From contig RQSC01000757.1 in the NCBI GenBank assembly GCA_013416795.1, positions 85,530 to 138,773 of the forward strand: a stretch of 53,244 nt of DNA, written 5' to 3'. Below are positions 48,301-53,244 of this stretch, piece after piece. The position numbers and the translations under genes are program-made. Under the pieces are notes generated by a model. The model saw only the letters and a program-made list of their open reading frames with translations. It did not search any database and had not been told where the DNA came from. Position 1 is the first letter of the stretch, and each line of letters begins with the position of its first letter. The stretch comes from Prasinococcaceae sp. CCMP 1430 (lineage: Eukaryota > Prasinodermophyta > Palmophyllophyceae > Prasinococcales > Prasinococcaceae).

Positions 48301-49309
48301 GCGACCGGCGCCCTGGGCGCACCTGGCCGCGTCGGCCGCTGGTGATGGACGGGTGGCTCCCTTCGACGTTCGCAGCCTCGGATCTTGCCCCAACCATGTG
48401 GCCGCGTGCATCGCGCCGCCCAGGAGCTCCAAGGAAGCCAAGCGTGGAGCAATCGATGACCATCGGTTCAAATCGGTCGCGGTCTTGGGCGGTGGTGCAG
48501 GCGGTAGTGGGGGTGGAAAATCCGAGGTTGTGACTGTCGCGGTGGGGGCGGCCGACGCCACGCTCACGCTCATTGCTTTTGACCCGATCTCGCGTCGATG
48601 GGCGACGGGCGCGAGGCTGTGCCATCATCACTGCCCCGTCCTCTCTGTGGTGGCATTGCCCGGGGGGTACGCACGTTCGAGCCATGGCGGCGGCGCGGGA
48701 GAATCACGTCACCCCGCGTCGGGTTGGCTTGCGAGCGCAGCGACGGACGGCGTGCTCGCGGTGTGGGACTGCCGCGGCGTGGTGCACGGCGCCGAGGGCA
48801 TGGTGCGCGTGTCCGCCGAGCAGACGGCCGCAGACTGGCAGCCACCGGCAGAGCTCGGCCCCGCGCTGCTGGTTCCTGGCGCGCACCAGTCGGGAGTGAA
48901 TTGCATGACTGCGCTGCCCGTCGGGCCGCGTGAGGTGGCCATCGTGAGCGGCGGCGACGACCAGGCCTTGCACGTGGCGTTGGTGCGCTTTGGCGATGCC
49001 ACCGGCGGCGAGAGCGAGGCGCGGGCGGTGCTGGTCGCCGAGTGCCGAGTCGAGAGCGCACACACCTCACAGGTACTCGGCGTGTGCCCTTTCGGCGAGC
49101 GCGGCGTGCTCACCACTGGCCTCGACCAACGATTCGTCGCCTGGGAGATCGTCGCGAGCGCGGAGGGCGTCGAGCTGCGGCGCACGCAGACTTTGCTCAC
49201 CGAGGTCGTCGACGTGGACGACGTGGCCGTGGCCCCGCTCGCGGCCGACGGCGCGGCCGTCGCCGCGGTCGTCGGGCGCGGCGTCGAGGTCCTCGCGCTC
49301 GGCGCGTGA
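45398..49309 (+). CDS. WDR6: WD40-repeat protein WDR6 (Rtt10), partner of the Nm34 tRNA methyltransferase
   Basis: 1303-residue single-exon beta-propeller protein. WDR6/Rtt10 binds FTSJ1/Trm7 and positions tRNA anticodon loops for 2'-O-methylation at position 34. Family signature sequence is clear in the first propeller: VLRGVRIYGIRAG; LYCMAFHRPVV; VASGTVWDEIVLWAP; ARLKGHGGSIMRVAW; WLASVSDDRTARVWDTR; VLHGHKGRVWDCVFIGGALLTAAEDRTVRVWNI; MRGHVGRGVWRLA; and VASGGADGTVKLW. Two further propellers follow (LLTAEGVGVMKLWDL, ELICGDQRGNVFIFRLP, LASAATDGVLAVWDCRG, HTSQVLGVCPFGERGVLTTGLDQRFVAWEI). A low-complexity charged loop at about 380-430 resembles a nuclear-localisation-type basic run (SGKRKHDQ). 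The ATG at 45398 is the first Met in frame; upstream GTG codons are not used. TGTAA lies 14 nt after the stop. Confidence 0.93.
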   Translation: MPHGAAPPAAAVGCPPAAAAAAACSGGGSWGAARGEAWVLAGVGGEVRVHGAVSGALASIAQVLRGVRIYGIRAGRPHSVAGEDALHAPIALHGGRLVRTGALDCSSGVLALRPGLCLRSSEWVMDVALVSGAPRADGYPAELAVGLSDNSVELWDVTAREPVLKRRIECTERRLLYCMAFHRPVVSALEELRVASGTVWDEIVLWAPHIGAQAPRARLKGHGGSIMRVAWEDARESAAVGGGAASRGDVGSGTRWLASVSDDRTARVWDTRCWNDAEGVETGEGSCADVRATRVLHGHKGRVWDCVFIGGALLTAAEDRTVRVWNIAAGAQAAEMRGHVGRGVWRLAGSRALGTVASGGADGTVKLWPLEEHVTSDLLSSSLTDSAGNDAMDIDPEPRTARSGKRKHDQAESEPAVASEGFDASEFDMPGATKQNWMRDLVLAQGGRLVLVASNEGYVHALELPTARVQSQSAELAGADEQAEAGVSKGRWVQVHRVVEAQTGAPVPVISISAHDRTDGSARVAIGDMRGGATVLDLSPALEVSGVRSWVAHAQKLVVSMVWPASFGGQALLTAEGVGVMKLWDLHSSSISDARAGADVSSTADSTVAALRCTMAVPSTIRTHCCEVSKDGSELICGDQRGNVFIFRLPAGPTSATASASLDKISSGATTLSPSIILSHAHAKESVSFVRLLPGGAAMSAGRDGLTVWYERIAAEAASDGIETLRPVRSRRLQTMTSLQALVPLHANEVDASGERSSVGHVDEELACGFLGDEWIAVCVEGSREITRVTCGGWKRPYDMHVSAGRRGGRKLDPRSAGGLEPAVRLAFAFLRGGKVHVHRTRPPRALACGPLSIPRRTLFPEGHGLEAHSCEMLDAPHASRSTSGAWLVTASEDGSVRASLVDVRAQPTMPCSFLLGDRGNGATLRCVAKGALAPSPSDTMRHHQLVFGVGSRYSLMAWDIAWRHEGERPAPWAHLAASAAGDGRVAPFDVRSLGSCPNHVAACIAPPRSSKEAKRGAIDDHRFKSVAVLGGGAGGSGGGKSEVVTVAVGAADATLTLIAFDPISRRWATGARLCHHHCPVLSVVALPGGYARSSHGGGAGESRHPASGWLASAATDGVLAVWDCRGVVHGAEGMVRVSAEQTAADWQPPAELGPALLVPGAHQSGVNCMTALPVGPREVAIVSGGDDQALHVALVRFGDATGGESEARAVLVAECRVESAHTSQVLGVCPFGERGVLTTGLDQRFVAWEIVASAEGVELRRTQTLLTEVVDVDDVAVAPLAADGAAVAAVVGRGVEVLALGA

Positions 49310-49466
49310 CGCCGGCCGGCCCTGTAACATAGCACCATCACGATGGTACGCCTCCACCCCCTGGTCCTCGGTGCTCCACGGAAGGCTCGACCCGGCCGTC
49401 ACTGTAACACACTCCCAGAAAAAAAATTCTGCGCCTCGGCGGAAAATTGCGAACGCCGCCTGTGCG

Positions 49467-49533
49467 TAGGGTTTAGGGAAAGTGAGTTTTTAGACCCACG
49501 ATGATAGGGAGAGAGACAGCTGATGATTTAGGG
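49467..49533 (+). repeat. Telomere-like TTTAGGG motifs
   Basis: TAGGGTTTAGGG at 49467-49478 and TTTAGGG at 49527-49533, in an AT-richer intergenic patch. Confidence 0.6.
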
Positions 49534-49806
49534 TTCGTCAGCGCACACTTCCTACGCATGGCAGGCTCTGTCTGTTGGCACACAAATTGTCGGCGGCATT
49601 GTATGCGCGATCCGCACGCGAGGTCAGAACGAACGCGCTCGGATTTTTTCGCGCGCGAACGCTGCCGCGCGCGCGCGTGAGCCGGGGATGAGTGCGCGCA
49701 GAGCCGAACTCAGCGCGCCACTCAGCGCGCGCGCGCACGCGCGCGCGGCGGGGGGCCGGACTTCCCCACCCCTCCCCCCCGGCAAGCGGATGCTGGGCGC
49801 GCGCCG

Positions 49807-49842
49807 GCGCGATGGCGGCGCCACACGGCGGCGCCATCGCGC
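49807..49842. promoter_or_regulatory. 16-bp near-perfect hairpin upstream of ricin-B-fold gene
   Basis: GCGCGATGGCGGCGCC (49807-49822) and GGCGGCGCCATCGCGC (49827-49842) pair at 15 of 16 positions around a 4-nt ACAC loop, ending 51 bp before the ATG. If transcribed it would be a very stable 5' leader structure. Function is inference. Confidence 0.5.
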
Positions 49843-49893
49843 GGTGTGGGCGGCGAGCGCGCGGAGCGGAGAGGCGTGGAGGAGGCGGCACGG

Positions 49894-50652
49894 ATGACGC
49901 GTGAGGGGAGCTTCCTCCGTCCGCGCTCGTGCAGCCGCAGGGCGTGCCGCGCGCTGCGCGCCGTTGCTTTCGTCGCTGCCAGCGTCCTCGTTGGCGGCGT
50001 GCTGTCAGCGGACGGGCGGAAGATTCACCACTCAAAGCGTGCGCAGGCCCGCCAGGCCGAGACCGACGACGGCGGCAATGTCGCCCTCCCCCTTGGCCAA
50101 ACGCTCATGTTCGTGGCCGGCGGTGGCAGCGCCACTGACGACGGCGCGATGTGCCTCGACATTGCTGGGGCCTCGCGCGATCCATTTGCACAAGTGCAGC
50201 TCTATCGTTGCATCGAGGGCAATCCTGCGCAGGAGTGGCGAGTTGAGGCTCTCACCGACCAACCTGGCGGACCCGTGCGCATCGTCAGTTGTATGTCGGA
50301 TCTCTGCCTGGACGCTGCAAGCGCAGGCTATCCAATGCCGACCAGCAATCTGCAGGTCACGATATGCAGGGATGGGCCCGCCCAAACTTTCGTAAGGAGG
50401 AGCGACGGCACGATCGAGGTCGCCCCGAGCAGCGGGCTCTGCGTTGACGTGGCCGGCGGCGCGGCGAACTTCAATGACGGCACCAACGTCCACGTGTACT
50501 ACTGTAACGACACTCCCGCCCAGCAGTTCAGCACTGTGCTGAGCGCGCAGGACGGCGCAGACGACGCCGTGCCAGGAGGAGTAACAACCGCGGACGCCAC
50601 AGTCGACGACCCCGCGCAGGCCCCGAAGCCCGCGGAGGAGGGCGATCTCTAA
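49894..50652 (+). CDS. Secreted single-domain ricin B-type (beta-trefoil) lectin-fold protein
   Basis: 252 residues, single exon. The ATG at 49894 gives an Arg-rich n-region followed by a hydrophobic stretch (AVAFVAASVLVGGVL) and a plausible signal cleavage near SADG. The mature part is one ricin-B/CBM13 beta-trefoil with three repeats marked by Q-x-W/F motifs: CLDIAGASRDPFAQVQLYRC...NPAQEWRVE; CLDAASAGYPMPTSNLQVTIC...PAQTFVRR; CVDVAGGAANFNDGTNVHVYYC...PAQQFSTV. Only the first has Trp; the other two have Phe. Sugar-binding Asp residues in CLD/CVDV are kept. There is no toxin A-chain or other enzymatic domain, so this is a carbohydrate-binding or wall protein, not a ricin-like toxin. The tail is acidic and Pro/Ala-rich. 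Confidence 0.85.
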   Translation: MTREGSFLRPRSCSRRACRALRAVAFVAASVLVGGVLSADGRKIHHSKRAQARQAETDDGGNVALPLGQTLMFVAGGGSATDDGAMCLDIAGASRDPFAQVQLYRCIEGNPAQEWRVEALTDQPGGPVRIVSCMSDLCLDAASAGYPMPTSNLQVTICRDGPAQTFVRRSDGTIEVAPSSGLCVDVAGGAANFNDGTNVHVYYCNDTPAQQFSTVLSAQDGADDAVPGGVTTADATVDDPAQAPKPAEEGDL

Positions 50653-50828
50653 CTAGACGTGTGGACCCAGGCAAGGTGATATATGTCACAGTTGCGTTAC
50701 GTGGCAGTAAGTGCCGTGCGATGGTGAAGACAGTAACACCGCTTCGCTCCTTTGCAGAGCCTCTCCAGTCGCCGCCGCAGCGCGGGTGGTGCGGGGGCCG
50801 CTTGCCTCTCACCCTCCGCCGCTCACTC

Positions 50829-52537
50829 TCAAGCCGCCGAGGCGTCATCCGTGACCGCGCCGCGCATTTGCCAACTCCCCATCTGACCTCTGTGCCAGAC
50901 GCCGTTCGGCGACTTGCGATAGCGGGCGATTGACAGCAGGTGCTCCTCCGGACGCAGGCGCGGCGGAGCCTGCCAGCCATCCGCCGGGTCTCCCCACACG
51001 CATGGCGGGATGGCGATAGCGTATCCCCTCTCATCCATCGGCGCGCTGCTCGTCCCGTACTTGGGCTCAGAGTAGCACAGCTGCTCGCCGGTGGATTCGC
51101 GCACGAGCTCCATGCTGGCGCAGTTGGGCGCGTGGCAGTGCGGGCCCGCCATGATGAGGTCCATCGCCTTGGTGCCCTTGTTGAACGCGCACCACGGGTC
51201 GAAGCGCATGTTGCAGTCCTCCCCGGAGAACAGCTGCGACACGTTAAATCGCGAGGTGATCGTATGCACGCACTCCTCGTTGCCGTTGGCATCGTCGGCG
51301 CACGGCGGCACGTCAAGCTCGGTGTGGAAGCTCTCGGTCTGCCAGTAGAGCCTCGCGAGGTTCCGGTGCTTGGGGGAGGCCACCTCGTGCCAAAATCTCC
51401 AACGCATGCGCCAGCGGAACCCGCGGTCCCACGACGGGCGCTCCTGGTCTTTGTCCAGGAGGATAGCCCCATTTCCACAGCAACGCAGCCCTCCGCGGTA
51501 CTCGGCGAGGAAGCAGGAGGGATTGCGCTGTTCAAGAAGGGTAGAGTCGGGCCACGAGCCGCAATCGTTCACCCAGGGCTGTCCGTCGATGGTCTGCTTT
51601 CGCACGTCTATGTCGATGCGGTCGGTGCAGGGGCACTCGAGCAGCGGAGAGAACCAGCCTTTCGCGCTGCTGGTGCTCGTGTGCGGCAGCGGCGCGCTCC
51701 CGTCGCCGTCGTGCAGGGTGGAGCGGCGCGTGTCAATGATCATCGGGTTCAGCCAGAGCTTCTCCGGCGAGAACACCAACTGCGCGTAGCCGCGAGGATA
51801 GCCGTGGAAGGATGCCCTGTGCTCGTTGCCATTGCCCTCAGAGAAGACTTGGAGCACGGGGGGACCGTCCGGGTCGCCCGCCGGCCACTGGCCGTCCGTG
51901 TCGGCGTCCTCGCCAACTGCTACCGCGCGGCCCTCGCCCGCCCGTCGGAACTTGTGCCCCGTCTGCGCAAGCACGGGATCCGGGCCGGTGCCGTTGCCGC
52001 TCACGTAGGCTATGTAATGATGATTGTAGAGCTCGTGGCAGGGCACAGAGGCGTCACTGCCGTCTGCGGCCTCGCGCACCAAGTCGACCTCGTATCCGGT
52101 AATTGCCATAACTTTGCCGCGATACGTCGCCACGATCTCGGGCGGCAGCTCGATGTCCGGAATCCACGGCCAGTGGACGTCTGCGTATCTGCTCTCCTGC
52201 CATGGCGAGTATACGTCGAAGCTCTCGCCTAGGAGCGACACGGGCGCGGAGCCAGTCGGGTCGTTGGCGACGGTGTACGGGTACTGGGCGGTTTTCCCCC
52301 CGTGCCCCGCCGCGGGCGCGGCCAGGAGCGCGGCCGCCGCGAGCGCCGCGGAGCTGCCTCTGCGAATGGGTTGATCTTCCCCGCCGCGACGCCGTCGTAC
52401 CACGCCTCCAACACCCCCGCGGCGCGCCCCGCGCGCGCGCTGTGGGTGGCGCCGCGAGCGCGCCGTCCCCTTTTCTCCGTGGCCGGCGCTGACTCAGCGC
52501 CGCGCCCCCATGCGTTCTCACCACGGCGATCCGGCAT
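50829..52537 (-). CDS. Secreted SURNod19-domain protein, probable two-exon gene
   Basis: Matches the stress-up-regulated Nod19 family (plants, some algae), extracellular proteins of unknown biochemistry. Exon 2 (52357-50829) has VMAITGYEVDLV, SVPCHELYNHHYIAYV with paired His, and later AMDLIMAGPHCHAPNCASMELV...GEQLCYSEPKYGTS and GYAIAIPPCVWGD, the family's C-terminal Cys pattern. The paired His and HCHAPNC could bind metal. Exon 2 has no ATG before the hydrophobic leader. A 16-nt first exon at 52537-52522 with donor GTGAGA, spliced to 52357 after an AG, yields MPDRR-GSSAALAAAALLAA, a textbook signal peptide, in the right phase (514 residues). That first exon is inferred, and this intron lacks the CTGAC seen in the others. 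Twelve or more Cys suggest disulfides. Function beyond secretion is unknown. Confidence 0.8.
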
Positions 52538-53244
52538 GAATATTGGTGATTAATAAATTATCTTGGAGGGGGTCTCGTGTTGCCTTTAAAGTCACATCTT
52601 ACGGTGAAGGGGTACGGCGCCGCCGCACCCCCCCGCGCTCTCGCCATGCTCCGACGGCTCGCCGCGCGTCTGCCCCGGAGGTCCGCCGCCCCGCACCACC
52701 CTGCGGGGGCCGCAGCGCCCCCGCCCGCGCTCCGGACGCCACCCCCTCGAGCGCGCGCCGTGTGCGCCCACGCGCTCGGGGAACGGGCCCCTGGTCGAAG
52801 ACAGGTACCGTTCCGTTCACAGACCCTTTTCACGCATTCAAAAACCTCAAAATCCAAACCTCAACTCAGACCCACAGCGCCCCACCACCACCAATCCCTT
52901 CTCGCCACTCATCGCCGGCTGCGGTCGAAGGATCCCGCGCTAACAGCCGCGCGGAATCGACGGTTCTCCGTCGCCCTCCCGCCGCGTTTTGGGAGGGGGG
53001 TTCCGCGGAAGATGTGGATTTATGAGGGGGCGTTCCGCGGTTTCTCCGACGCCCGGCGTGGCGTCTCTGCTCGGGAAAGGCGGGGAAATTCCGGCGCGAA
53101 ATTGCGGCGCGCGGGGCGCGCGCCCCGGGGCCGGATGCGGAACGTCGATTTCGGCGCGGGCGCTCCGGAAAGTTCGGTCGAGCGCGGAGCGCTATCGGCC
53201 GCCACACAGCGCGCGCGCGCTGCGCAGCAGGGCGCGCGGGCGGC
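52538..53244. other. Right-hand end, no gene supported
   Basis: The presumed promoter of the SURNod19 gene lies at the left edge (AT-rich patch ATTGGTGATTAATAAATTA at 52542-52560). The rest is GC-rich with CG alternation and no frame showing a recognisable domain. Confidence 0.5.

Larger units (their letters stand above)
49310..49893. other. Intergenic region between WDR6 and ricin-B-fold genes
   Basis: No gene. Holds the ACCATC-AC-GATGGT palindrome (49334-49347), telomere-like motifs at 49467-49478 and 49527-49533, CG-alternating DNA (49660-49750), and the hairpin at 49807-49842. Confidence 0.55.

Noticed and set aside
49894-50652. Possible ricin-like toxin
   Set aside because: Only the carbohydrate-binding beta-trefoil is present. 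There is no N-glycosidase A-chain or other toxic domain in or next to the gene.
1-53244. CRISPR arrays, insertion sequences, transposases, prophage or rRNA genes
   Set aside because: No direct-repeat/spacer array, no transposase or integrase motif and no rRNA-like conserved sequence was seen on either strand.

Overview
The window is a very GC-rich stretch of nuclear DNA from a unicellular, flagellated eukaryote, probably an alga. The evidence is GT-AG introns in many genes, eukaryote-only families (HOPS/CORVET Vps39-type subunit, WDR6, TRM6, UBE2G-type E2, MCTP), and a DM10/EFHC ciliary protein. A bifunctional AdoMetDC-ODC gene, a plant-like MCTP C-terminus, a SURNod19 protein and scattered TTTAGGG motifs point in different directions, so I do not name a clade. 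Three runs of N show that this is a draft assembly.

Layout, left to right: ABC-F ATPase (+, 5' end outside the window); xanthine dehydrogenase (+); secreted trypsin-like protease with a somatomedin-B-like module (-); about 2.8 kb of gene-poor DNA with large TG/CA tracts, an assembly gap and a long foldback; DM10 axonemal protein (+); Vps39/TRAP1-like protein (-) and the C-terminal half of a mitochondrial m-AAA protease (+), which both lose their 5' ends at one point near 17,330; two divergent coiled-coil genes; a four-C2 MCTP membrane protein (+) with a one-base frameshift; an acylated ARM-repeat protein (-); a UBE2G-type E2 (+); TRM6 (-); a VTT/DedA membrane protein (+); AdoMetDC-ODC (-); about 1.5 kb without a gene; a LYR protein (+); a large protein with methyltransferase-like features (-); 3'(2'),5'-bisphosphate nucleotidase (+); an aldehyde dehydrogenase superfamily protein (+); WDR6 (+); a secreted ricin-B-type lectin-fold protein (+); and a secreted SURNod19 protein (-).

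The genes are ordinary housekeeping, trafficking, RNA-modification and secreted functions. I see no operon and no dedicated defence or mobile system, and neighbouring genes do not form one pathway. Introns are few and short, yet they share a strong grammar: 11 of 13 donors have C at +4 (GTRCGT-like), and all 12 well-supported introns carry CTGAC upstream of the acceptor. That splice code, the AdoMetDC-ODC fusion, the head-to-head gene breakpoint and several families of intergenic palindromes are the parts most worth following up.
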